From: CAYMPH01 sp964392365
Lineage (GTDB): Bacteria > Spirochaetota > UBA4802 > UBA5550
Direction: 5' to 3'
Assembly (NCBI GenBank): GCA_964392365.1
Contig: CAYMPH010000003.1
Span: 124,001 to 188,000, forward strand
Length of the DNA stretch: 64,000 bases
Shown here: piece after piece, positions 8,484-17,244 of the stretch
Numbering within the stretch: the first letter of the stretch is position 1
Layout: the number at the start of each line of letters is the position of its first letter
Position numbers and translations under genes: made by a program
Notes under the pieces: model-generated
Told to the model about the DNA's origin: nothing
Seen by the model: only the letters and a program-made list of their open reading frames with translations
The model's database searches: none

Positions 8484-9755
8484 ATGAAAGAAATTAAAAT
8501 AGGTCTGATAGGATTCGGTACTGTTGGCAGCGGAGTATATGAAGTTATAAAGGAAAACAGCAGTATAATAGCCGGCAGAACAGGTTTCAGGCCAGTAATA
8601 AAAAAAATCTGCGACCTGAATACTGAGCTCATAAAGAAATCAGCGCCAGATGCAGCAGTAACTGATAAATGGGAGGAAGTGACATCTGACCCGGATATAG
8701 ATGTTATAGTTGAGCTTATTGGAGGCATCAACCCTGCGAAAAAAATTATACTTTCAGCATTGAATTCCGGGAAAGCAGTTGTAACTGCCAATAAAAAGCT
8801 GCTTGCTGAAGACGGATCTGAAATATTCGAGACTGCGCAGAAGACGGGAAATTATCTGGGATTTGAGGCATCTGTTGCAGGAGGAATTCCGTGTCTACTT
8901 GCTCTGACAAAAGGTCTGGTTGCAAACAATGTAAAATCCGTTATTGGAATTCTTAATGGAACAACAAATTATATTCTTTCCCAGATGCAGGACCATGGAT
9001 TGCCGTTTGCTGTGGCTCTTAAAGATGCACAGGATAAAGGCTTTGCAGAAGCTGATCCAACTTTCGACATTGAGGGATTTGATGCAGGGCATAAAATTTC
9101 AATTCTAACTCTTCTTGCATACGGTAAGAGGGTTGATTACAGATCAATTTCAATAGAAGGAATTACCCGCATCAGCGAGATTGATATTGCATTTGCAAAG
9201 GATATGGGTTATATCATCAAGCTGCTTGGTGTATCAAATATGATTGACGGCAAGATTGATATAAGGGTTCATCCTGCGATGATACCTGTTACGCATTCGC
9301 TTGCATCAGTTAGAAACGAATTTAATGCAGTAATGTATGACTGCGATATGACAGGCCCTGTAACTTTTTACGGCAGGGGCGCAGGTGGAAGGCCTACTGC
9401 TTCGGCAATATTGAGCGATGTTATGCAGGCTGCTTTTTTTAAAGGTATTGCAAAAGAAATATTTTCTTCACCTGAGCCGGCTTTGTATCTGAAACCCGGC
9501 AGCAGATTTTTAAATTATTACATGAGAATTCAAACTGAGGACAGCCCCGGAATATTGTCAAAAGTTTCAGGTGTGCTCGGAAAAAATAATATTTCGATTG
9601 CTTCAGTAATACAAAAAGCAGGTTCAGGAAAGTACGTTCCGCTGATTATTGTAACCCACAATGCTCAGGAGGAGGCAATGATGAAAGCTGTTGATGAGAT
9701 AAAAAATTTCGAATTCGTTACAGGTGATGTGACTCTGATTCGGGTTGAGGAGTGA
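8484..9755 (+). CDS. hom: Homoserine dehydrogenase
   Basis: Reduces aspartate semialdehyde to homoserine in the threonine and methionine pathway. The 423-residue protein has an N-terminal Rossmann motif (IGLIGFGTVGSGV), the catalytic-domain segment GILNGTTNYIL, and a C-terminal ACT domain at about residues 345-420 (SPGILSKVSGVLGKNNISI), where allosteric inhibition by threonine is expected. The longer open frame begins at 8448, but the ATG at 8484 follows a GAGGGTG ribosome site and aligns with the family start. thrC follows nine bases downstream, so the two form a threonine operon. Confidence 0.94.
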   Translation: MKEIKIGLIGFGTVGSGVYEVIKENSSIIAGRTGFRPVIKKICDLNTELIKKSAPDAAVTDKWEEVTSDPDIDVIVELIGGINPAKKIILSALNSGKAVVTANKKLLAEDGSEIFETAQKTGNYLGFEASVAGGIPCLLALTKGLVANNVKSVIGILNGTTNYILSQMQDHGLPFAVALKDAQDKGFAEADPTFDIEGFDAGHKISILTLLAYGKRVDYRSISIEGITRISEIDIAFAKDMGYIIKLLGVSNMIDGKIDIRVHPAMIPVTHSLASVRNEFNAVMYDCDMTGPVTFYGRGAGGRPTASAILSDVMQAAFFKGIAKEIFSSPEPALYLKPGSRFLNYYMRIQTEDSPGILSKVSGVLGKNNISIASVIQKAGSGKYVPLIIVTHNAQEEAMMKAVDEIKNFEFVTGDVTLIRVEE

Positions 9756-9764
9756 GGTTGAGGT

Positions 9765-11111
9765 ATGAGTTCATATAAGGCGGTATTTAAATGTATTTCA
9801 GAAGATTGCGGAAAAGTTTATCCGCTTGATGAGGTTGTTTACAGGTGTGAAAAGTGCGGTAATCTTCTTGAGGTTTCGCATGATATAAACGCACTCGGTG
9901 ATAAGTCTCCCGAAGAATGGAGAAATCTTTTCAGCAGCAGAAACGGAACTACTAAATGGCCGTTCGGAAGCGGAGTCTGGAGCAAAAAAGAATGGGTAAT
10001 CCCGGGGATTGATGATGATAATATTGTATCAATGTATGAAGGCAACTCCAATCTTTTCTGGGCAAAAAGATTCGGCGCATTATATGGAATGAATGATCTC
10101 TGGGTGAAAATGTGCGGCAACAGCCATACCGGATCATTCAAGGATCTTGGTATGACCGTGCTTGTTTCAATGGTCAATGATATGATAAAGCGCGGAAAGA
10201 ATATAAAAGCAGTTGCGTGCGCATCAACTGGAGATACTTCAGCAGCGCTTGCAGCATACAGCGCTTATGCAGGCATACCTTCGATCGTATTTCTGCCTAG
10301 TAATAAAATTTCTACAGCACAGCTTGTGCAGCCCATGGCTAACGGATCAATAGTATTGTCACTCGATACAGACTTTGACGGATGCATGAAAATTGTTCAG
10401 GAGATTACTAAAGACAATGAGATTTATCTTGCAAATTCAATGAACTCGCTCAGGGTTGAAGGACAGAAAACCATAGCTGTTGAAATTGTACAGCAGTTCG
10501 ACTGGAATGTTCCTGATGTAATTGTTATCCCGGGCGGAAATCTCGGCAATGTTTCCGCACTCGGAAACGGTTTTAAGATGATGCTGCAGCTTGGGCTTAT
10601 AAAGAAGAAGCCGAGAATAGTTCTTGCGCAGGCTGAGAATGCGAACCCGCTGTATCTTGCTTATAAAAACGGATATAAAGATTTTAAACCTATTACTCCT
10701 AAAAAGACCCTGGCTTCAGCAATTCAGATTGGCGACCCTGTAAGCTATCAGAAGGCTGTAAATTCTCTGAAAGAATTCAACGGGATAGTTGAGCAGGCGA
10801 GCGAGGATGAAATAGCTGATGCAGCTGCAATTGCAGATTCAACAGGCATGTATTCCTGCCCACATACAGGAGTTGCTCTTGCAGTATTAATCAAACTTTT
10901 AAATAATCAGGTGATTTCAAAAAGCGACAGGACTGTTGTAATATCAACTGCTCATGGACTTAAGTTTTCAGAGTTCAAGGTTGGTTACCATGAAGGAACG
11001 CTGCCTGGAATAAATTGCAGGCTCGCGAACAAGCCGATCACCCTTGCACCGGATGCAGGTAAAGTTAAAGAAGTACTTGAGAAAGAGTTTGCTAAAAGGG
11101 TAAAGAAGTAA
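9765..11111 (+). CDS. thrC: Threonine synthase
   Basis: PLP enzyme that converts O-phosphohomoserine to threonine. The 448 residues start with a zinc-ribbon-like element (two CxxC-type cysteine pairs within residues 8-32), as in some threonine synthases. The PLP-binding lysine follows in SFKDLGM at about residue 125, and the phosphate-binding glycine-rich loop GGNLGNVSALGN is at about 249. A GAGG ribosome site precedes the ATG. It is coupled to hom upstream. No thrB (homoserine kinase) is in the window. Confidence 0.94.
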   Translation: MSSYKAVFKCISEDCGKVYPLDEVVYRCEKCGNLLEVSHDINALGDKSPEEWRNLFSSRNGTTKWPFGSGVWSKKEWVIPGIDDDNIVSMYEGNSNLFWAKRFGALYGMNDLWVKMCGNSHTGSFKDLGMTVLVSMVNDMIKRGKNIKAVACASTGDTSAALAAYSAYAGIPSIVFLPSNKISTAQLVQPMANGSIVLSLDTDFDGCMKIVQEITKDNEIYLANSMNSLRVEGQKTIAVEIVQQFDWNVPDVIVIPGGNLGNVSALGNGFKMMLQLGLIKKKPRIVLAQAENANPLYLAYKNGYKDFKPITPKKTLASAIQIGDPVSYQKAVNSLKEFNGIVEQASEDEIADAAAIADSTGMYSCPHTGVALAVLIKLLNNQVISKSDRTVVISTAHGLKFSEFKVGYHEGTLPGINCRLANKPITLAPDAGKVKEVLEKEFAKRVKK

Positions 11112-11117
11112 GGAATT

Positions 11118-11915
11118 TTACCCCAGAGCTTTTTTAAATATAAAATCAACTAATCGTGCAGGGAGCAATGAAAGTATGTACCTGTCTAAAGGCTGATTAA
11201 CCCTGTAACGTGGCTTTGGATTTCTGCTGTAAAAAGCGTTAAGAATAATTTTAGCCACTTCAGCTGAAGAAACTGCTCTGGATTTTTCCTTCTGCGAAAC
11301 TGCGCCTATCATATCAACCTGTTTCCTGAATAATTTTGATTTCCCCATCAGTTTCACTGTTGCTGCAAGCATAGGCGTTTTAATCGGACCAGGCTGAATT
11401 ATTATGACTTTCATTCCCAGAATCTGAAGCTCTCTTCTGAGAGCGTCTGAATAAGCTTCGATTGAGTATTTTGTCATGGAATATATTCCATTGAAACATA
11501 CGGACATTCTTCCTGTTTCAGAACTGATATTTACAACGCGCCCTTTGTTTTTTAACAGGAGCGGGAAAAAAGTTCTCGTTACTCTGTAAGTTCCGAATAC
11601 ATTTACTTTATACATATGCTCGAAATTTTCTTCAGAAATTTCAACAAGTGAACCGCCTCTGAAAATCCCTGCGACATTAATTATTCCATCAAGGCCTTTT
11701 ATAGATGAGTTGATTTTCTTAAAAGCTGCCTGTACGCTTTTTGGAGAAGTTACATCCATTTCAATTGCAGTAATGTTTTTATTTGATGAAATTTCAGCTA
11801 ATCCTTTTTTATTTATATCGCAGGCAAAAACGTGATCGCCCATTGAAGCAAATTCCATAGCTGTAGCTTTTCCGAGCCCGCTTGCAGCTCCTGTTACAAG
11901 TATGTTTTTTTTCAT
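11118..11915 (-). CDS. Short-chain dehydrogenase/reductase
   Basis: An NAD(P)-dependent oxidoreductase of the classical SDR family, 265 residues. The cofactor motif TGAASGLG is at about residues 8-15, the NVAG motif is at about 84, and the catalytic Ser and YSMTK (YxxxK) are at about 137-156. The open frame extends to 11966, but the ATG at 11915 has an AGAGGTGG ribosome site and fits the family start. The C-terminal stretch resembles SDRs acting on lipid or steroid-like substrates. The substrate cannot be told from sequence. Confidence 0.88.
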   Translation of the reverse strand: MKKNILVTGAASGLGKATAMEFASMGDHVFACDINKKGLAEISSNKNITAIEMDVTSPKSVQAAFKKINSSIKGLDGIINVAGIFRGGSLVEISEENFEHMYKVNVFGTYRVTRTFFPLLLKNKGRVVNISSETGRMSVCFNGIYSMTKYSIEAYSDALRRELQILGMKVIIIQPGPIKTPMLAATVKLMGKSKLFRKQVDMIGAVSQKEKSRAVSSAEVAKIILNAFYSRNPKPRYRVNQPLDRYILSLLPARLVDFIFKKALG

Positions 11916-12156
11916 TTTTCCACCTCTATCGTAAATTAGAAATATGATATAGGTGGAAAAGGTCAACTATGAATTAATTTCCGGAATTAAATTTATTCAC
12001 CCGTATCCCGTAGAAATAAAATCATTCCGGACAGAAATTTCCTTGCTGTGCAGATAAATCAGGGCTGAATTTATATAATGAAAATTTGACATTTTCATTA
12101 AAGTTTTATAATTTTTTAGAATAAAAGGAGAAATTTTTAATAGAGGAGGATGCCTT

Positions 12157-12609
12157 ATGAAAACTTTTAAAAACATACTTGTTGCAACAGACTTATCGGA
12201 GAATTCAGAACCTGCAATGGAAGAAGGGGCATTGCTGGCTAAAAAATTTAAAGCTAATTTATATATGATGCACGTTGTTGATAAAATTGAAGAATTTGCA
12301 ACAGATTATTATCTGCCTGAAGATATGCTTATTGCGGAAAAAAACAAGCTGATGAAAGAGGCAAGAAGAAAGCTTGCAAAAAAAATAGCGGAAATGAAAG
12401 AAAAGTATAACATTACCCCTATACCTGATCTCCGTTATGGCTATGTGTTTGATGAAATAATAAATGATGAAAAAGAAAAAAATATTGATCTTGTTGTTCT
12501 TGCGCCGCGTGAGAGAAAAAATATAAGAGACAGGTTCTATACCCATTTATCAGACAGAATAGCAAGAAATTCCGTTTGTGATACTTTACTGATTAAACAG
12601 CATGCCTGA
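12157..12609 (+). CDS. Universal stress protein family protein
   Basis: A 150-residue single UspA domain beginning FKNILVATDLSENSEPA, the usual Usp opening. The C-terminal part (VVLAPRERKNIRDRF) lacks the G-x2-G-x9-G(S/T) ATP-binding motif, so it is probably the non-ATP-binding type. It has a strong GAGGAGG ribosome site. It stands alone with 190-base spacers on both sides. A role in stress survival is known for the family but not shown here. Confidence 0.86.
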   Translation: MKTFKNILVATDLSENSEPAMEEGALLAKKFKANLYMMHVVDKIEEFATDYYLPEDMLIAEKNKLMKEARRKLAKKIAEMKEKYNITPIPDLRYGYVFDEIINDEKEKNIDLVVLAPRERKNIRDRFYTHLSDRIARNSVCDTLLIKQHA

Positions 12610-12798
12610 ACGGATCAGTTGCTGCTTCTGATGCGGGAATATTTTAATCATTTTATTTAAAAAATAAAAGTGATATTTTTTGCAATTAAAATAACACTAT
12701 ATGATGCTGAAATAGACTTAATACTTTTATAGCATATTTTCAGATCAGGATAAAATCAGATATCCAGGTTGGTCATACAGTACTATCGAGACGTTAAA

Positions 12799-13419
12799 CT
12801 ATAATTTATTTTTTGCCACTGGAGATAGTGATGATGCAATGAATGCGGCAATTATAATCTTTGCAATATCTCCGGCAATAAACGGAAATGAGCCTGCAAG
12901 GAAAAGTTCCATCAATCCGAAGTGCTTTCCAGCTGCAATGTCCATCCAGAAATATAATTGAATCATGCCGATTAAATGAACAAATGCAAAGTTTGATATT
13001 AGCATAATGATTAAAAGATTAAGAGGTTTTCTCGCTACTGCATATTTATCAGTTAAATGTCCAATGAGAAATGCGGACATTGCAAAACCGATAAGGTATC
13101 CGCCTGTGGGTCCAAGTAGTGCGGCAACACCGGATTTGAGACCGGTGAAAACAGGCAAGCCTGCCATACCCAAAACAATATATATCAGAAAACTGATTCC
13201 GCCCCAGTACCTTCCGAGAATAACAGCTCCTGTAAATACAGCTATAGTCTGCGCAGTAATAGGTACCGGAGTCCAGGGAAGCGGAATACGCACCTGCGCT
13301 GAAACTGCAACAGCTATTGCGAAGAAGGCAGATATTAGAATTTTTTCAGCAATGCCGAGATTTATTCTCCATCTGTAAAAGCTTTGTTTTTTTTCATTCC
13401 ATCGGATTGATGTACTCAT
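12799..13419 (-). CDS. bioY: Biotin transporter BioY
   Basis: Substrate-binding (S) component of an ECF-type biotin importer. At 206 residues with about six membrane segments it fits the family, and it carries the typical VRIPLPWTPVPITAQT and GPTGGYLIGF motifs. No bioM/bioN energy-coupling genes are adjacent, so it either works alone, as some BioY proteins do, or shares a module encoded elsewhere. It starts two bases after hisS ends and is probably its co-transcribed partner. A GGGGAA ribosome site is present. Confidence 0.92.
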   Translation of the reverse strand: MSTSIRWNEKKQSFYRWRINLGIAEKILISAFFAIAVAVSAQVRIPLPWTPVPITAQTIAVFTGAVILGRYWGGISFLIYIVLGMAGLPVFTGLKSGVAALLGPTGGYLIGFAMSAFLIGHLTDKYAVARKPLNLLIIMLISNFAFVHLIGMIQLYFWMDIAAGKHFGLMELFLAGSFPFIAGDIAKIIIAAFIASSLSPVAKNKL

Positions 13420-13421
13420 AT

Positions 13422-14684
13422 TTATTTCCCCGTCTGATTTATTCCTGATTTTATCCTTTCTATTAAATCAGCCTGTGAGCATTTTTCCTGTTCGCCAGTA
13501 GCCATATTTTTTAGAGTTATTTCGCCGGATTTAAATTCATTCTCGCCAAGAATGGCGCAGAATTTTGCCTTTTCCCTGTCAGCTTTTTTGAACTGCGATT
13601 TGAAGCCGGCACCGGACGGATCTATGTCAGATGATATAAGATTATCTCTTAATCCGACTGCAATTTTTACTGCAGCAGGTAATGTTTCCCCTCCGCTGTG
13701 GATTACGTAAACATCGAGACCCTTTTGAACGATTTCATTTTTTTCAGTCATGAGAAAAAGTCTTTCTATGCCTGCAGCAAAACCTACAGCAGGTGTAGGC
13801 TTGCCTTCGAAAGTTTCAACAAGGCTGTCGTATCTGCCGCCTGCAGCAAAAGCGTTTTGCGCTCCTATGTCTGTTGTTACAAATTCAAAAGTGGTTCTTG
13901 AATAATAGTCAAGGCCGCGGACAAGAAGCGGATCCTCCCTGAATGCTATTTTCGCGTCTGATATATAGGCTTTTACTTTTACGTGATGGCCTGAGCACTT
14001 GCCGCATATATAATCTGTTATTACAGGAGCTTCTTTTTTTATTTCAGTACATTTTTCATTTTTGCAATCGAGCAGGCGCAGAATGTTCTTGTCATATCTT
14101 CTTTTGCAGTCATCGCACAGTTGAGGAAGTTTTTCAGCATAGAACTTCTGCAGTTTAGATAAGAAGTCCGGTCTGCATTCGGAGCAGCCTATTGAATTCA
14201 GAAGAAGTTCATATCCGGCAATGTTAAGCTTTTTTGCAATTGAATCCACCATTGAAATAATTTCAAAATCATGGTAGGGGTCAGGGCTTCCGAAAATTTC
14301 AGCACCAAACTGGTTGAACTGCCTTAGCCTTCCTTTCTGGGGTTTCTCTGCCCTGAACATAGGTCCGCAGTAGAAAAATTTGCAAATCGAAAGCCTGTTA
14401 TATTCGCCGTTTTCAACATAGGCTCGTACAGCAGATGCTGTTCCTTCAGGTCGAAGGGTGAGACTTCTGCCGCCGCGGTCCTCAAAGGTAAACATTTCTT
14501 TTGAGACTATATCCGTTTCTCCGCCGAGTCCCCGCGCGAATACTTCTGTGAATTCCATAATCGGAATTACGATTTCTTTAAAGTTATACAGGTCGAATGC
14601 TTCACGGGCTGTGTTTATAATATGATTCCATTTTTCTATTCTGTCTGGGAAAATATCTTCAATTCCCGGCGGTTTAGTAATCAT
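13422..14684 (-). CDS. hisS: Histidyl-tRNA synthetase
   Basis: Class II aminoacyl-tRNA synthetase that charges tRNA-His, 420 residues. Motif 2 is FRAEKPQKGRLRQF, the histidine-specific signatures are GLDYYSRTTFEF and AAGGRYD, and motif 3 is VGFAAGIERLFL. The anticodon-binding domain is at about residues 325-415. Its ATG lies directly behind the TAA of the upstream U32 gene, and the end of that gene supplies the GGAGAAATAA ribosome site, so the two are translationally coupled. bioY follows. Confidence 0.96.
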   Translation of the reverse strand: MITKPPGIEDIFPDRIEKWNHIINTAREAFDLYNFKEIVIPIMEFTEVFARGLGGETDIVSKEMFTFEDRGGRSLTLRPEGTASAVRAYVENGEYNRLSICKFFYCGPMFRAEKPQKGRLRQFNQFGAEIFGSPDPYHDFEIISMVDSIAKKLNIAGYELLLNSIGCSECRPDFLSKLQKFYAEKLPQLCDDCKRRYDKNILRLLDCKNEKCTEIKKEAPVITDYICGKCSGHHVKVKAYISDAKIAFREDPLLVRGLDYYSRTTFEFVTTDIGAQNAFAAGGRYDSLVETFEGKPTPAVGFAAGIERLFLMTEKNEIVQKGLDVYVIHSGGETLPAAVKIAVGLRDNLISSDIDPSGAGFKSQFKKADREKAKFCAILGENEFKSGEITLKNMATGEQEKCSQADLIERIKSGINQTGK

Positions 14685-15914
14685 TTATTTCTCCAATGTC
14701 TTTCTGAATATTGCGTTGTCTGCAACAACACCGCTGAATCTGATTGTATATGTTTCATCCGGTCTGGCCATATCCACATTCGTGCCGTCCGGTTTTATTA
14801 TTCCCAGGACTGTGAATTTTCCGTCTATAACTTTTTCTTCAATTGGAAATATCGCTTCAAGCTCATCGCCAGTCCTTATAGGATTTCCGATTTTAACTTC
14901 AATAGAGTCTGATGCGCCGAAGCTGGTCTTGTATCCCATGAACATTGATTTGTTTACGTATTTAATTTTTTCAAAACCAGCATCCCCGAATTCATCAAAT
15001 AAATTTTCCGTGAACGGCCTGTGGCTGATCTGGTCAAGCTCGCGATTCCAGAATTCAATATTTTCTTTAAATGAATCAGTTCCAGTGCATTGCAGTGCGT
15101 GTTTGTAAATCCTTGTCACATTTGCAGTATAGTAAACTGACTTCATTCTTCCTTCAATTTTAAACGCATTGACTCCGGCTTTTACATACTCATCAAGCCT
15201 GCTGATTAAACATAAATCAAACGATGAAAGAATTTCCGTGCCGGACTCGTGTTCGATTATATCCATGTAGCTGTCAGGGCGTTTTTTTTCTATAAGTGAA
15301 TATTCCCATCTGCACGGATGAGAACAGTCGCCATTGTTTGCATCTCTTCCGGCCATGAATCGCGAAAGTAAACATCTGCCTGAGTAGGCGATGCAAAGTG
15401 CTCCATGCACGAATATTTCAATTTCAGCATCAGTATGCTCGCGGATCATTCGTATCTCGTCGAGGGTTGTTTCCCTGGCAAGAACAATCCTTCTAATGCC
15501 TGCTCCGGTCCAGAATTTTATAGAGAGATGGTTCAGCGTTGACATCTGCGTTGACAGATGAATATCGGACTTAATGCCTGATTCTTTTAAAAGCATCATC
15601 ATTCCGGGATCTGAAATCATTACAGCGTCAAAACCGAAATCTTTAACAGCGTTTATATATTCCCTTGCTTCGTTTATCTGCTTCTCATGAAGAAAAGAGT
15701 TCAACAGGAATATTGACCTTACCTTGTTATCTCTGCAGAATCTCACACCTTCAGCTATGTCCTCTCTGCTGAAGTTATCTGACTTTATTCTGAGATTGAA
15801 CCCGTCTCCGCCGAAATAGACTGCGTCTGCCCCGTATCTGACTGCGAATTTCAGCTTCTCTAAATTCCCTGCAGGGGATACTATTTCCAGTTTCTTAAAT
15901 TTCATATCAGGCAT
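14685..15914 (-). CDS. U32 family peptidase (TrhP/YegQ-like)
   Basis: A 409-residue member of the peptidase U32 family, whose characterised members TrhP and RlhA hydroxylate RNA bases rather than cut protein. The sequence shows the family opening ELVSPAGN-like (EIVSPAGNLEKLKFAVRYGA), the HGALCIAYSGRC signature at about residues 169-180 and the NxGDCSHPCRW cysteine cluster, plus a C-terminal beta domain. Length and the C-terminal domain fit the TrhP group, which makes 5-hydroxyuridine in tRNA together with prephenate. Its end directly abuts hisS, which fits a tRNA-related role. Confidence 0.85.
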   Translation of the reverse strand: MPDMKFKKLEIVSPAGNLEKLKFAVRYGADAVYFGGDGFNLRIKSDNFSREDIAEGVRFCRDNKVRSIFLLNSFLHEKQINEAREYINAVKDFGFDAVMISDPGMMMLLKESGIKSDIHLSTQMSTLNHLSIKFWTGAGIRRIVLARETTLDEIRMIREHTDAEIEIFVHGALCIAYSGRCLLSRFMAGRDANNGDCSHPCRWEYSLIEKKRPDSYMDIIEHESGTEILSSFDLCLISRLDEYVKAGVNAFKIEGRMKSVYYTANVTRIYKHALQCTGTDSFKENIEFWNRELDQISHRPFTENLFDEFGDAGFEKIKYVNKSMFMGYKTSFGASDSIEVKIGNPIRTGDELEAIFPIEEKVIDGKFTVLGIIKPDGTNVDMARPDETYTIRFSGVVADNAIFRKTLEK

Positions 15915-15976
15915 AAACTTCGTGAACCTTTTTTAATTATGAATTTTTTAACTTCCCGGGAATTTTTTAAATTCCC

Positions 15977-16954
15977 TTATCCGAATTTTGCGCATCCTAT
16001 AATTTTATCCATATTCGGAGCAAGTGAATTATTCACAAGCCTCCCTCTTACAGGAATACCGCCAAGCTCATCCAATATTTTTTTATTACCAGCAGCACTG
16101 ACAGGATACTCTGAATATTCAGCTGTAAAAAGCGGAACGCCGATTGAATGAGCTGATTTTGCTGCCTCGAAAATTCCTCCGCTTTCCGGAGCTTCAACAA
16201 TAAATACTGCATATGATAATGCTGCAATGATTTTATTTCTTTTAAATGCGCTGTACTGATCAGCCTCAAGTGTCGGATAAAAAGGAGACAGGAACAGAAT
16301 TCTTTCCTGATCGGAAATTTCGGAAATTATTTTCGGAACAATAAGGTGATTGATCCCGTAAGGAAGTACTGCAATTGTTTCACCGCCGTTTTCAAGAGCA
16401 GATCTGTGAGCAATAAGGCCAGCGCCTCCTGCCATGCCGCCGATAACAGGTATATGGTGTGACACGAGATCCTTTGCTCCGAGGTATGCAATTACTTCGC
16501 CTTTCTCGCTGATTTTTTTTTCTCCAAGCATTGCAATGCTTTTCTTCGACAGAAGGGAACTGTTGCCGTATGCATATAAAAATGGAGGTATGCTGTTTTC
16601 GAGCAGCTCGTGAAGTCTTACCGGATATAAGTCTGAGAAGAAAGTTATAACATTAATTCCGCTGTCAATAATTTTGAAATAGTCTTCTTCTGTTTTTGTT
16701 ATTTTTTCTTTTGCTGAAATTACAGCATCAGCAATTTTTTCATTAAAGCTTAATTCCTCTTCTATCTCAATTTTTTTGAGATCAAAAAGATCAGCCATTG
16801 TAAGTTTTTTTGACGTTAAACCGGAATATACCTCTTTTAGAACAGCAGGGCCTATTCCTTTTATTACGCTTAACGCTATCCAGTATTTGGTATTATTCAT
16901 AATGGATATGAATAAATTTAAATGTTTATGAATCAATTCATTTTTTCTTGACAT
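15977..16954 (-). CDS. dprA: Divergent DprA/Smf-family protein
   Basis: A 325-residue protein whose centre matches the DprA Rossmann-like domain: ALENGGETIAVLPYGINHL, RNKIIAALSYAVFIVEAPESGG and a C-terminal winged-helix-like tail. DprA loads RecA on incoming DNA in natural transformation. The usual GSR and SG.A.GID motifs are altered (MLGEKKISEKG, GGMAGGAGLIAH), so it is a diverged member. An alternative ATG at 16903 starts nearer the family N-terminus (NNTKYWIALSVIKGIGP). Neither start has a strong ribosome site. It lies just upstream of, and divergent from, tRNA-Arg. Confidence 0.72.
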   Translation of the reverse strand: MSRKNELIHKHLNLFISIMNNTKYWIALSVIKGIGPAVLKEVYSGLTSKKLTMADLFDLKKIEIEEELSFNEKIADAVISAKEKITKTEEDYFKIIDSGINVITFFSDLYPVRLHELLENSIPPFLYAYGNSSLLSKKSIAMLGEKKISEKGEVIAYLGAKDLVSHHIPVIGGMAGGAGLIAHRSALENGGETIAVLPYGINHLIVPKIISEISDQERILFLSPFYPTLEADQYSAFKRNKIIAALSYAVFIVEAPESGGIFEAAKSAHSIGVPLFTAEYSEYPVSAAGNKKILDELGGIPVRGRLVNNSLAPNMDKIIGCAKFG

Positions 16955-16986
16955 TGAAACCCAAGAGCAGTTTTTGGAACATGCAC

Positions 16987-17060
16987 GCGCCCGTAGCTCA
17001 GTTGGATAGAGCGTCGGACTTCGAATCCGTGCGTCGCAGGTTCGACTCCTGCCGGGCGTG
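16987..17060 (+). tRNA. tRNA-Arg (anticodon UCG)
   Basis: A cloverleaf of 74 bases: acceptor GCGCCCG pairs with CGGGCGT, D-stem GCTC/GAGC, anticodon loop CTTCGAA with TCG at 34-36, T-arm GCAGG-TTCGACT-CCTGC, and discriminator G at 17060. The CCA end is not fully encoded (CAT follows). A run of six T follows at 17063-17068. The 3' half of this gene is the attachment site of the genomic island; the gene stays intact because the island end carries the same sequence. Confidence 0.95.
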
Positions 17061-17072
17061 CATTTTTTAAAG
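17018..17072 (+). repeat. attL: left direct repeat of island
   Basis: Fifty-five bases from the tRNA-Arg anticodon loop through its 3' end and the following T-run are identical to 33352-33406. After one C/T difference, ten more bases (TAAGTGCTGA) also match. This is the expected left attachment site of the integrase encoded at 17245-18381. Confidence 0.92.
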
Positions 17073-17073
17073 C

Positions 17074-17098
17074 TAAGTGCTGAATTAATCAGTACTTA
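17074..17098. promoter_or_regulatory. Inverted repeat inside left island end
   Basis: TAAGTGCTGA and TCAGTACTTA form a ten-base inverted repeat with one mismatch and a five-base loop, directly after the attachment core. It could be a terminator for the tRNA or an integrase/excisionase binding site. The left arm sequence TAAGTGCTGA also follows the right attachment site. Confidence 0.45.
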
Positions 17099-17149
17099 GG
17101 CTTCACAGGGATTCTCCTCGTTGTTGTTTAATATCTGAATTATCTCTAC

Positions 17150-17170
17150 TTACAGCAAAGTTACAGCAAA
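17150..17170 (+). promoter_or_regulatory. Arm-type integrase site repeats, left
   Basis: Two copies of TTACAGCAAA at 17150-17159 and 17161-17170, spaced by one helical turn. The same unit occurs twice near the right end (33208-33217 and 33220-33229). Short direct repeats at both ends of a tyrosine-integrase element are typical arm-binding sites of its N-terminal domain. Confidence 0.55.
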
Positions 17171-17244
17171 CTGTAAGCAGCTTCATGCTTTCTGGCGGCA
17201 AAATATGATATAATTTCATTGTGAACTACTCACAAGGAGGATTT

